Source of the DNA: Prevotellaceae bacterium
Lineage (GTDB): Bacteria; Bacteroidota; Bacteroidia; Bacteroidales; UBA932
Reading direction: 5' to 3'
DNA: 32,327 bases
Assembly: GCA_031263585.1 (NCBI GenBank)
Contig: JAISFN010000119.1
Coordinates: forward strand, 1-32,327
Both the position numbers and the translations under genes were made by a program. Positions 7,857 to 16,636 of the stretch are shown here, one piece after another. Within the stretch, counting starts at the first letter, position 1; each line of letters begins with the position of its first letter. A model generated the notes under the pieces. That model was given only the letters and a program-made list of their open reading frames with translations. It was not told the DNA's origin and made no database searches.

Positions 7857-9836
7857 ATGAAAAAACTTATATTTTCGATTCTCCTTATTATAGTCGGGAG
7901 TAGTTTATTCGCCCAGATGGAAACAGCCAGCTGGACTTTCAAATCGAACAAACTGAATGATAGCGAATATGAACTGGTATTTACAGCCGATATCATACCA
8001 AATTACCACATGTACAGCATGAATGTGTCCAGCGGAGGCCCCATGCCCTTAAAAATAGTATTTGAGCCGGGTAATGGATATGAACTTGTTGAAGGCATCG
8101 AAGCCCGTTCACCCGAACATGAAGAGTTCGATGAGATATTCGAAATGGATGTCAAGTATTTTGACAGTGAAGCTATTGTTGTTCAGAAAGTAAAGCTTAC
8201 GGCTGATAAAGCCGTAATAAAAGGTGCTGTTGAATACCAGACTTGTGGCGAGAACCAGTGTTTCCAAGGTGAAGACGATTTTTCGTTTACACTGGCTTCG
8301 GGGGCGACGCAACAAAGCGTGGTAAGCCCAAAAGCCGAAGATAATTCCGGTGAAAAAAGCGAATCGTTGTGGATGTTCTTCTTTATTGCGTTTGCTGCCG
8401 GATTGGGAGGCATTTTAACTCCTTGCGTATTCCCCATGATTCCGATGACCGTTAGTTTCTTTATGAGTGGGAGCGATAAACGGGTTGTTGGAGCCATTAA
8501 GGGCATTATATTTGGTTTATCGGTTACTTTAATCTATACAATTATCGGGGTTATTGTCGCCTTGACCAAAAATGTAGGACTGGCCGATGTGCTCAGCAAC
8601 AACTGGATTCCCAACCTTATTTTCTTCCTGTTGTTTGTGATATTTGCCATTTCGTTCCTTGGAGCATTCGAAATAACCTTGCCGTCGTCCTTGGCAAACC
8701 GTGCCGATAGGCAGGCCGATAGGGGCGGATACATTGCTTCATTCTTCTTGGCTATCGTTTTGGCTATCGTATCGTTCTCGTGTACAGGTCCCTTTGTAGG
8801 AGCAATATTAGTTGAGGCTGCACAGGGCGGACTGGCTTTAAAACCCATTGTCGGCATGTTCGGCTTCGGACTGGCACTATCCCTGCCTTTTGTTATTCTG
8901 GCATTTTTCCCATCAATGGTTAAAAAATTACCCAAATCGGGCGGATGGCTTAACTCTGTTAAGGTTGTTTTCGCGTTCATTCTGCTGGCTTTCGGTATGA
9001 AATTCCTGACCGTAGTAGATACCGACCTAGAATTGAACGTTATAACACGCGATGTATTCATCGCCATATGGATTGTATTGTTCATTTTGCTAGGATTATA
9101 TCTGCTGGGAAAAATCAAATTCTCGCACGACAGTGATTTACAGCATGTAGGGGTGTTTCGTCTCTTTGTAGTTATCGTATCATTCTCATTTGCCGTGTAT
9201 TTGATTCCCGGATTATTCGGTGCGCCTTTGGCCGCCATATCAGGATTCATGCCCGCACAAGATAAACAGGTATTCGATCTGACAAAATCATCAGAAGTCC
9301 TTACCATGATACCTGCAAAAAATTACCAGATAGGTTCCGTACCTCAGATAAGCAGCAATAAACTTTACGGAACACCCAAATATGCTGATTTCCTCCATTT
9401 GCCAACAGGCATACAGGGTTATTTCGACCTGAAGGAAGGGTTGGCCTGTGCCAAACAGCAGAATAAGCTCGTTTTGCTCGACTTTAAGGGACACCGCTGT
9501 GCAAACTGCAAAAAAATGGACAAGGAAGTTTTCACCGACCAACGGGTGATTGAGTATATCAACAAAAATTTTACCGTGATTGGGCTTTATGTTGATGATG
9601 AAACCGAATTGCCCCAAAGCGAATGGGTAAAAGGAATGGATGGTAAAGACAAAAAAACAATCGGCAAAATTAATCGCGAATACCAGATGTCTAAGTTTAA
9701 ACAGGCTTCGCAGCCTTATTTTGCCATTACCGACAGCGATGAAAACATTCTTATCGATGGGGTCGGTTATATGTCGAACCCCGACAAATTTCTCGAATGG
9801 CTAAAAAAAGGCGTTGCAGTATTTCAATCGAAATAA
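7857..9836 (+). CDS. DsbD-like thiol:disulfide interchange protein
   Basis: A 659-residue inner-membrane protein that should carry electrons from cytoplasmic thioredoxin to periplasmic thiols. The order of parts is the DsbD one: a signal peptide (ending SLFAQ), an N-terminal periplasmic domain with the Cys pair of the DsbD alpha type (QTCGENQC), about eight membrane helices from residue 175 to 470 carrying the two buried cysteines (GGILTPCVFPMIP and SFSCTGPFVGA), and a C-terminal thioredoxin-like domain with CANC. Proline-rich PCVFPMIP is typical of the CcdA/DsbD transmembrane family. It stands alone and is followed by a strong terminator. Confidence 0.92.
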   Translation: MKKLIFSILLIIVGSSLFAQMETASWTFKSNKLNDSEYELVFTADIIPNYHMYSMNVSSGGPMPLKIVFEPGNGYELVEGIEARSPEHEEFDEIFEMDVKYFDSEAIVVQKVKLTADKAVIKGAVEYQTCGENQCFQGEDDFSFTLASGATQQSVVSPKAEDNSGEKSESLWMFFFIAFAAGLGGILTPCVFPMIPMTVSFFMSGSDKRVVGAIKGIIFGLSVTLIYTIIGVIVALTKNVGLADVLSNNWIPNLIFFLLFVIFAISFLGAFEITLPSSLANRADRQADRGGYIASFFLAIVLAIVSFSCTGPFVGAILVEAAQGGLALKPIVGMFGFGLALSLPFVILAFFPSMVKKLPKSGGWLNSVKVVFAFILLAFGMKFLTVVDTDLELNVITRDVFIAIWIVLFILLGLYLLGKIKFSHDSDLQHVGVFRLFVVIVSFSFAVYLIPGLFGAPLAAISGFMPAQDKQVFDLTKSSEVLTMIPAKNYQIGSVPQISSNKLYGTPKYADFLHLPTGIQGYFDLKEGLACAKQQNKLVLLDFKGHRCANCKKMDKEVFTDQRVIEYINKNFTVIGLYVDDETELPQSEWVKGMDGKDKKTIGKINREYQMSKFKQASQPYFAITDSDENILIDGVGYMSNPDKFLEWLKKGVAVFQSK

Positions 9837-9852
9837 GCAATTATATATAAGT

Positions 9853-9875
9853 AAAGCGGTCTCCTGACCGCTTTT
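9853..9875 (+). terminator. Rho-independent terminator after the dsbD-like gene
   Basis: AAAGCGGTC and GACCGCTTT form a perfect 9-bp stem with a TCCT loop, followed by further T. It lies 17 bases after the stop codon. Confidence 0.8.
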
Positions 9876-9888
9876 AAAATACCATATC

Positions 9889-10512
9889 ATGTACAAGATA
9901 TTTTTCAACAGCAGGGCTTTCATTATATCCGATAATTTTGAAGAGTGCTTTTCGCAAATAAACGGCGTTGCCGCAAAAATTAATACTCCAGATGAAATGG
10001 GCGAACTGCTCACTTATTTCGAAACCGCTTATCAAACTCATTCCCTGTGGCTATATGCGCCCGATACTGAAAAAGCTTTTGCGTGGTTTTCGGCTTGCTT
10101 TTCGACAATTGAGGCTGCCGGGGGACTTGTACAAAACAAAAACAACGACTATCTTTTAATTTATCGTTTCGAGCGCTGGGACTTGCCCAAAGGTAAACGT
10201 GAAAAAAAGGAAACTCCCGAAGAAACCGCCCTTCGCGAGGTGGAGGAAGAATGTTCGTTAAGCAACCTGAACCTTTACTCGCACATTACCGATACTTACC
10301 ATACATACCGCCTAAACAACAAGCTATGCCTGAAAAAAACCTACTGGTACAAAATGAAATACAATGGAACCCTGCAACCCAGTCCGCAAACGGAAGAACT
10401 TATTGAAAAAGCCGTTTGGGTTTCGGATTCACATTTGTACGAATATGTCATAGATATGTATGCATCAATAAAAGAGGTATTTATCGAAGCTGGAATCAAG
10501 CTGATCCATTAA
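9889..10512 (+). CDS. NUDIX hydrolase
   Basis: A 207-residue cytoplasmic hydrolase of nucleoside-diphosphate-linked compounds. The NUDIX box runs from GKREKKETPEETALREVEEE (residues about 103-122), fitting Gx5Ex7REUxEExGU except that the position after EE is Cys rather than Gly-containing. The preceding RFERWDLPKGK is the usual approach to the box. The first 90 residues form a separate N-terminal part seen in many Bacteroidota NUDIX proteins. The substrate cannot be inferred. The gene starts 13 bases after a terminator and has no partner. Confidence 0.88.
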   Translation: MYKIFFNSRAFIISDNFEECFSQINGVAAKINTPDEMGELLTYFETAYQTHSLWLYAPDTEKAFAWFSACFSTIEAAGGLVQNKNNDYLLIYRFERWDLPKGKREKKETPEETALREVEEECSLSNLNLYSHITDTYHTYRLNNKLCLKKTYWYKMKYNGTLQPSPQTEELIEKAVWVSDSHLYEYVIDMYASIKEVFIEAGIKLIH

Positions 10513-10558
10513 TATGCTAATTTGAAAATTTATGAAGTGTGATATGTGCACAGCGATG

Positions 10559-10576
10559 TGCAATTTTTCGTATATC
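10559..10576 (-). repeat. dispersed intergenic motif, copy 3 (inverted)
   Basis: On the minus strand this reads GATATACGAAAAATTGCA, the third copy of the core at 1548 and 4079. The surrounding TGTGATAT (10538-) and ATATCACA segments form an inverted repeat around it. It follows the NUDIX stop. Confidence 0.45.
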
Positions 10577-10655
10577 ACATATCCAATTAAACAGTCCTGC
10601 CCCTTGATTTTTGCTACTATCTTTCAACTTTTGAGAGCCCCTACTTACCTTACTT

Positions 10656-11793
10656 ATAACCTGAGTTCAACAAAAGAAAAGTATAAAAAATGGTAAGTTA
10701 GCTAAATTTTATTATATTTATATCTCAAAATCAATAATATAAATAGAAATTACGGCGCAACTTACCATCAACAAAATTATTGAAATCTATTGTATTGCAG
10801 ACGATTTTTGCAAAGAATCCTCAAAAGAAATCGAAAAACACCAGATTCTGCCTAATGATGGTAAACGGCGTCGAAACCGCTCATCTGCCATGTCCGATGC
10901 TGAAATTATTAGCATTATGATCTGTTTTTACTACGGCTGTTTCCGAAATCTGAAACATTTTTACCTGTTTTATACTAGTAAACATTTGCAGAGCGAATTT
11001 TCTAATCTCCTTTCCTAAAATCGTTTTGTTGAACTTGAGCGGAAAGTCATGATTCCCTTTGCCCTGTTTTTGAAGCTGGTTTGTTTTGGCGAGTGTACAG
11101 GCATCACCTTTATTGATTCCGCTAAAATAGCCGTTTGCAAAAACAAACGCATCAAACGCAAGCGTGTTTTTAAGGACGCGGCAAGCATTAGCAAAAGCAC
11201 GCCGGGTTGGTTTTATGGATTCAAACTCCCTCTGGCGGCCAATGATAAAGGCGGACTGCTCTATTTTTGCATTACTCCCGCTAATGCGGATGACAGACAA
11301 TGGTCTGTAATTCAACTTCTGTGCAAAAAACTGTTCGGAAAACTCTATGGCGGCAAAGCTTATCTCTCTGCCTCCCTGTGCAAACTGCTTTTTGAAGAGG
11401 GATGGCGCCTGATTACCGGTGTCGAAAACAATATGAAAAATCGCCTGATGACTATGATAGATAAAATACTTCTCAGAAAATGCTCTGTTATTTAAATAAT
11501 TAACGACGAATTAAAAATATCTGCGATATTGAACATTCCAGGCGCCGCAGTCCGGTAAACTTTCTGATAAATCTGTTTGCCGACATATAGTTTCTTTGAG
11601 AAAAAACCTGCCATAAAGCTTGAGCGTTCCCAGCCAACCGGACAACTCGAATTATTTTATTAAGCAATCTCTTACTCATTCGATTTACAAATAAAACCCG
11701 GCTTGTAAAATATCCGGGCTAAATTTTCTCATCTCTCCTGATGGTAGATTTATGTTATAATTAGTGAACGGATTACGTCAAACTCAGATTATT
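10656..11793 (+). mobile_element. decayed IS982-type insertion sequence
   Basis: The element contains a broken IS982-family transposase. Imperfect inverted ends can be proposed: ATAACCTGAGTTCAAC (10656-10671) against GTCAAACTCAGATTAT (11778-11793), 13 of 16 bases complementary. The resulting length of about 1.1 kb fits the family. No target duplication is seen. Within the right part, CCCGG (11697) and CCGGG (11714) form a weak hairpin. The 11.8-12.0 kb stretch to its right holds no gene I can support. Confidence 0.6.
10749..11663 (+). pseudogene. IS982-family transposase, multiply disrupted
   Basis: The translation follows an IS982 transposase: an N-terminal IADDFCKE segment, MSDAEIISIMICFYYG, FRNLKHFYLF, then FIDSAKIAVC with the first catalytic Asp, STPGWFYGFKLPL, and a later GVENNMKNRLM. 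Disruptions are an ATT in place of the expected ATG at 10749, a TAA after SEFSNLLS near 11018, a TAA after LRKCSVI at 11493, and at least two frameshifts in the tail, where NDELK, then EHSRRRSPVNFL, then SFFEKKPAIKLE continue in successive frames. It cannot make an active enzyme. Confidence 0.85.
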
Positions 11794-11998
11794 AATATTG
11801 TTGACAATATAATACTTTTATATACAACATGCAATATTGATGTATTTTTTCAATAAAAAACATTTGCTATTTAAAAAAAAGTTTGTAACATTGCATACGA
11901 TAAACTGCAAAACATCTTTTTTAAACTATATGCATTATAGCGTTTCCATACTTTCTCCGCTAAGCCTGTTATTGTCAATCAATAACTTTGGTATAGGA

Positions 11999-12041
<43 letters not shown>

Positions 12042-12148
12042 GCACCGCCAATTCTAACTTTCCGCGCGGATAATATAAAATTTCTTTTCGATATAATATC
12101 ATTGATTATCAGCAATTATAAATTATTTTTCAACTTTCTTGTTAAAAA

Positions 12149-12180
12149 TTTGGTTTGTATTATAAATTAATTTATATTTG
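12149..12180 (+). promoter_or_regulatory. promoter of the TonB-dependent receptor
   Basis: TTTG (12149-12152), 20 bases, then TATATTTG (12173-12180) is a complete match to the Bacteroidota housekeeping promoter, 42 bases before the ATG at 12223. Confidence 0.7.
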
Positions 12181-12222
12181 CATCATATTTGTAAAGTAAT
12201 TAAATTTATAAAGCAATAAGCG

Positions 12223-14442
12223 ATGAAAAAATTAAGCCTCCTGTTATTGTTACTAACAGTACAAACCATAACAATATTTGCCCAGACTAAAATATCCGGA
12301 ACGGTTAAAAATCAAAAAGGAACCGGCCTTGCAAGTGTTAACATCAGCGTTGCCGACTCGTATGATGGGGGGACTACCGATAACAACGGTTACTACTCGT
12401 TTAATACAAATGAAAAAGGCCAAACAAGTCTTGTATTCAGTATTTTAGGATATACTATCCTTGAAAAAGATATAATTATTGCCGGAGATACTTTAACCGT
12501 TAATGCTGTTTTAAAGGAAGATACACAAGAACTGGAAGCCGTTGTTGTTACGGCAGGATCATTTGAAGCCAGCGATAAAAAACGAGCGGTAACCGTATTA
12601 AGTACATTAGACGTATTGACTACGGGCGGCGCAAATGCCGATATAACAGCAAGCCTTAAAACATTACCCGGAGCGCAACAGTTGGGAGACCAGGAAGGCT
12701 TGGCCGTACGCGGCGGTTCGACCTACGAAACCAAACAATATATTGATGGTACGTTGGTGAGTAAGCCCTACTACACAGGCCAGCCCAATGTAGCACAACG
12801 CGGACGCTTCTCTCCTACCCTATTTAAAGGTACAGTATTCAGCACCGGCGGATATTCGGCACTGTACGGACAGGCATTGTCCTCGGCGCTGATACTAGAA
12901 TCGGTGGATATACCGGCAATGTCCCAGGCTGGCTTTTCATTGTCCGATGTATTTTTAGGGGCAGATTTTCAACACGTTGCCAATAATCGTAAATCATCGT
13001 GGGGCGTCAGCGCCGGTTATACAAACCTCAGCCCTTATTTCAACATGGTAAAGCAAAGAGATTACTATTATACTATGCCCGAATATTATAACGGCGATGC
13101 CAATTTCAGGATAAAAACCAAGTCGGGCGGGATTTTGAAATACTATACAACCTTATCCAGCAGTAAAATAGGAGTAGAACTCTCCAATATCGACTTCGAT
13201 AATTACAAAAACAACATGGATATAAAAAATACCAACTGGTACAATAACATAAGCCTGCGCGAATATTTGAAAAACGGCTGGAAAATGAACCTTGGGTTAA
13301 GCTACAGTTACAATGTCGATAAATTCCACCAACAAGTATACGACTTAAACGGCAATCCGGCAACTTTACTATCCCCAGTACTTGATTCGATATACAATTA
13401 TAATATTAAAACACGCCAGAATTTTGCCCAGGCAAAAGCTGTATTCGAAAAAAGCTTTACCGGAAATAATGCTTTACGCTTTGGCACCGAGTACTGGCAC
13501 GAAAATAGCCGTAACAACTATAAGCTATATAACATTACATTAGAAGATAATTTACTGGCTATGTTTGCCGAAACCGATGTGCATTTAATGGCAAAACTGG
13601 CGGTAAAATTGGGAGCACGTGCCGAATACTCAAGCGTTATCGACCGTTGGAATATAGCTCCCCGTGCATCGCTGGCCTATAAAACAGGTACTTACTCGCA
13701 AGTATCGGCAGCTTACGGTATGTTTTACCAAAAGCCCGAAAATATCCAGCTGCTATTTGCCAGCAATTTACATTACCAGCAAGCATCGCACTACATTTTA
13801 AACTATAATTACAGCTCGTTGGGGCAAACCATGCGCATCGAGGGGTTTTACAAAACCTACGACAATTTGGTTAAAACTGTACCCAACTATAACAACAACG
13901 GCTCGGGCTACGCACGCGGCACCGAAATATACTGGAGGGATAAACGAAGCTTCCAGCGGTTCGATTACTGGGTAAGCTACTCATATGTAGACACCAAGCG
14001 CGATTATATGAATTACCCTGAAAAACTGCAACCTAATTTTGCGGCCAACCACACGGCAACCTTGGTTGTAAAAAGCTTTTTTATCAAACTAAAAACCGGT
14101 TTTAATATTACATACAGTTTTGCATCGGGGCGACCCTACTACAATTTGATGAAAAATAACGGTAACAACAATTACCATATTGCCGACAGGGGTAAAACCC
14201 GCAATTATAACGACCTTGGGTTCAGTTTGAACTGGCTTGTCAATTGGTTCGGATCGAACGGAGTTGTTGTGGCATCCGTTACTAATGTATTAGGACAGAA
14301 ACAAGTATACGGCTACAACTATTCGGCAAACGGCAACATAAAACGCCCAATTATGCCTACTGCCGACCGTTTCTTTTTCATTGGTATATTTTTGAACTGG
14401 GGTGTCGATCGTACTCAGGATATTATAGATGGACGATATTAA
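12223..14442 (+). CDS. TonB-dependent outer-membrane receptor with carboxypeptidase-regulatory-like domain
   Basis: A 739-residue outer-membrane transporter. A signal peptide ends at IFAQ; a carboxypeptidase-regulatory-like beta-sandwich (KISGTVKNQKGTGLASVNI, then ITDNNGYYSF-like) spans about residues 22-105; a plug domain follows (LEAVVVTAG, LKTLPGAQQLGDQEGLAVRGG), and the rest is a 22-strand-type beta-barrel rich in aromatic and asparagine residues. The barrel end contains GVVVASVTNVLGQKQVYGY. It is shorter than SusC proteins and has no SusD partner, so it is closer to siderophore/cofactor-type receptors; the ligand is unknown. A small exported protein gene follows 95 bases later, a pairing common in this phylum. 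Confidence 0.9.
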   Translation: MKKLSLLLLLLTVQTITIFAQTKISGTVKNQKGTGLASVNISVADSYDGGTTDNNGYYSFNTNEKGQTSLVFSILGYTILEKDIIIAGDTLTVNAVLKEDTQELEAVVVTAGSFEASDKKRAVTVLSTLDVLTTGGANADITASLKTLPGAQQLGDQEGLAVRGGSTYETKQYIDGTLVSKPYYTGQPNVAQRGRFSPTLFKGTVFSTGGYSALYGQALSSALILESVDIPAMSQAGFSLSDVFLGADFQHVANNRKSSWGVSAGYTNLSPYFNMVKQRDYYYTMPEYYNGDANFRIKTKSGGILKYYTTLSSSKIGVELSNIDFDNYKNNMDIKNTNWYNNISLREYLKNGWKMNLGLSYSYNVDKFHQQVYDLNGNPATLLSPVLDSIYNYNIKTRQNFAQAKAVFEKSFTGNNALRFGTEYWHENSRNNYKLYNITLEDNLLAMFAETDVHLMAKLAVKLGARAEYSSVIDRWNIAPRASLAYKTGTYSQVSAAYGMFYQKPENIQLLFASNLHYQQASHYILNYNYSSLGQTMRIEGFYKTYDNLVKTVPNYNNNGSGYARGTEIYWRDKRSFQRFDYWVSYSYVDTKRDYMNYPEKLQPNFAANHTATLVVKSFFIKLKTGFNITYSFASGRPYYNLMKNNGNNNYHIADRGKTRNYNDLGFSLNWLVNWFGSNGVVVASVTNVLGQKQVYGYNYSANGNIKRPIMPTADRFFFIGIFLNWGVDRTQDIIDGRY

Positions 14443-14537
14443 ACAGTTTTTTAATGTGATAATGTGCCAATGACGGAAGGTAAATAAACATATCAATAAA
14501 TAAACGTTTTACTATTAATAATTTAAAAATCAATATT

Positions 14538-15182
14538 ATGAAAATTCTATTCTTTACAATTGCATTAATCTGTACATTAACGGTATCAGCACAACAACCT
14601 GATAAATATACTCAGGCAATGTACGCTAACATGGCAAAAGTCGATTCGGCAAAAACAGTACGCGAAAAATTAGAGCTAAGCAATACCTTCGAGCGGATTG
14701 CCAAAGCCGAAAAAGATAAATGGCAACCCTATTATTACGCAGCTATGCTACAAATACTTCGCACTTACGAAATGAAAGGGAACGAAACTCAAAATATCGA
14801 TGAGGTTTTAAATAAAGCGGATAATTTGCTGATTTCCGCAGAGGTGATAAGTCCCAATAACTCTGAAATACTATGCTTGCAAAGCATGGCTACTTCGGCG
14901 CGTATCCCGGTCGATTATATGACGCGCGGCGCCCAATACGGCCAACAGGCTTCGGAGATATTAAAAAAGGCTATTAAAGCAGATCCCAGTAATCCGCGAG
15001 CATACCTGCTAATGGGGCAAACAACATTTTATACTCCCGAATTTATCGGTGGGGGAAAAGACAAAGCCAAACCCCTGATTGAAAAAAGTCTGGAGCTTTT
15101 CGAGACATTCAAACCGTCTTCAACACTCGATCCTGTATGGGGTAAGCCGATGGCACAATTACTGCTTAAACAATACAACTAA
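14538..15182 (+). CDS. exported TPR-like protein downstream of the TonB receptor
   Basis: A 214-residue protein with a signal peptide cleaved after VSAQ. The mature part is helical, with TPR-like spacing: an early FERIAKAEKDKWQPYYYAAM segment and a later ASEILKKAIKADPSNPRAYLLMGQ repeat. Proteins of this kind often sit directly behind TonB receptors in Bacteroidota and are probably periplasmic, but their role is not known to me. It shares the receptor's strand and is likely cotranscribed. Confidence 0.75.
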   Translation: MKILFFTIALICTLTVSAQQPDKYTQAMYANMAKVDSAKTVREKLELSNTFERIAKAEKDKWQPYYYAAMLQILRTYEMKGNETQNIDEVLNKADNLLISAEVISPNNSEILCLQSMATSARIPVDYMTRGAQYGQQASEILKKAIKADPSNPRAYLLMGQTTFYTPEFIGGGKDKAKPLIEKSLELFETFKPSSTLDPVWGKPMAQLLLKQYN

Positions 15183-15331
15183 GCATTGTAAATTGATTAT
15201 TGAAGATTGAAAAATATTTTATTTTCCACTAAATAAATAATTTATAATTATACAAATGTAATAATAAATTGTTTTGACTGCTTAGTAGTTTACCTATGAT
15301 TTAAAAAATGGGAAATACTATTATCTATTTT

Positions 15332-15472
15332 GACACTGTCCATAAGATTGTGTAAATGAAAAACTGCAGGTATTATTATTTGCAGTTTTTTATTTATGTA
15401 TAATTTTGCTAAAGCCTAATTTTATGGCCATTCCAAAAGAATATTTAGGTGGCGTTCTCCAAAGTATGCTAA
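15332..15472 (+). mobile_element. IS256-like left end, truncated by the IS5 element
   Basis: The segment begins GACACTGTCC-ataag-ATTGTGTAAAtGAAAAA, which resembles the IS256 terminal repeat as I recall it. A short frame starts at 15424 (MAIPKEYLGGVLQSML) and is cut at the IS5 junction at 15473; it could be the first residues of a transposase. The identification rests mainly on the terminal sequence. Confidence 0.4.
15359..15390 (+). terminator. terminator-like hairpin behind the TonB receptor pair
   Basis: AAAAACTGCA (15359-15368) and TGCAGTTTTT (15381-15390) form a perfect 10-bp stem with a 12-base loop and a T-run. It lies inside the IS256-like end, 177 bases after the TPR gene stop, and could block read-through into the element. 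Confidence 0.55.
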
Positions 15473-16346
15473 GAAACTGTTTAAATTTTATTGCGAATAA
15501 ATTCTATTGAGCATCAAAGCGATAAAAGCCATATGTATCATGGCTTCACTTGTAGAAACCTTGTACTCGTAATCTTTAGCCAGCCTGCTAAAATTTTTCA
15601 GCCATGAAAATGTCCGCTCCACAACCCAGCGTTTAGCTAGGGGCAAACCCGTTTGATTTGTCTGAACGCAAGGTGATTTCCATGTCCCACCCAAAGTCAT
15701 TTTTGACATTTTCTTCCAGCTCGCCCCGGTAATCCTCGCCGGTGTAAATCTTCTTCATCCGCTCAAAACGACCGCCCGGGGATTTGATCTCCCTGAAGTC
15801 AACTTTGCCGTCATTTTCGTTGGCCGCATGTATTTCGACCGTCAGCAGTAAACCATGGGTATCCGTGATGATGTGCCTTTTGCGTCCCTTTAATTTTTCC
15901 AACATCCACGCCACGAATTTCGCCTCCTACGCGGGTAGTCTTCACGTTTTGACTGCCGATCAGTCCCTCGCTGGGCGATCGGCGCTTTTTTTGCCGTCCC
16001 CTGCATTTGTCCCGCAAATTTTCATGTATTTCCTCGAATATACCGTCTTCTTTCCATCGTGAAAAATAATAATAGGCCGGTTGCCGTTTCGGGAAATCGC
16101 ACGGTAGCATGCGCCGCTAGCAACCAGTCTTTAATAAGTAAAAAACAGCGTTCAATATTTCCCGCAATGGGTGTTTACGCTTGCGGATATCACCAATTAT
16201 TTGTATCATTGCAGCATATTGGCTGCCGGTTAACTTGGTCGAATAATTTGTCATCGTTATTTATGTGTTGATAACCATAAATATACAAAGTACTATCTAA
16301 ATAAATAGCTGATATACAATATTTTATTCTGATTTTAAACAGCTTC
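15473..16346 (-). mobile_element. IS5-family insertion sequence with TAA target duplication
   Basis: Ends are GAAACTGTTTAAATTT (15473-) and GATTTTAAACAGCTTC (-16346), inverted with three mismatches. Both are flanked by TAA (15470-15472 and 16347-16349), the T-N-A duplication typical of the IS1031/IS427-like IS5 groups. Length is 874 bp and it carries one transposase gene, broken. On its right side it cuts the Sel1-repeat pseudogene. Confidence 0.85.
15488..16254 (-). pseudogene. IS5-family transposase, broken
   Basis: The start is MTNYSTKLTGSQYAAM at 16254. The frame then meets a TAG where a Gln codon is expected (KTGC*RRMLPCDFP, near 16120), continues through RWKEDGIFEEIHENLR, shifts near 15900 between VGKIKG and KGRKRHIITDTHG, and shifts again near 15665 between SNGFAP and [14 protein letters not shown]. 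The DDE_Tnp_1 tail is recognisable ([15 protein letters not shown]). One nonsense change and two frameshifts make it inactive. Confidence 0.88.
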
Positions 16347-16636
16347 TAAATCTTTTTGGACTCCTCCTCCATTATAATACATTGCTCCTAAATTATTCAA
16401 AGCTAATGGATAATTATCTTCAATTACCTTATTGTAGAATTCTATACTTGTTGAGTAATTTTTATCAATACCTTTTCCATAATGATACATCATCCCTAAG
16501 TTATAGGCGACGACAGGCTCTCCTTTATTAGATGCCTTCAAAAAACATTCTTATGCTTCTGCGTAATTTTCTTTGTACAAGAATGTTATACCCAAAACAT
16601 TTAATTCATATGTGCCTCTTTTATTAGCTTGTTTCA

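Noticed and set aside
8534-9307. 257-residue minus-strand frame opposite the dsbD-like gene
   Set aside because: It lies wholly within a strong gene and its composition is that of an antisense shadow of membrane helices.
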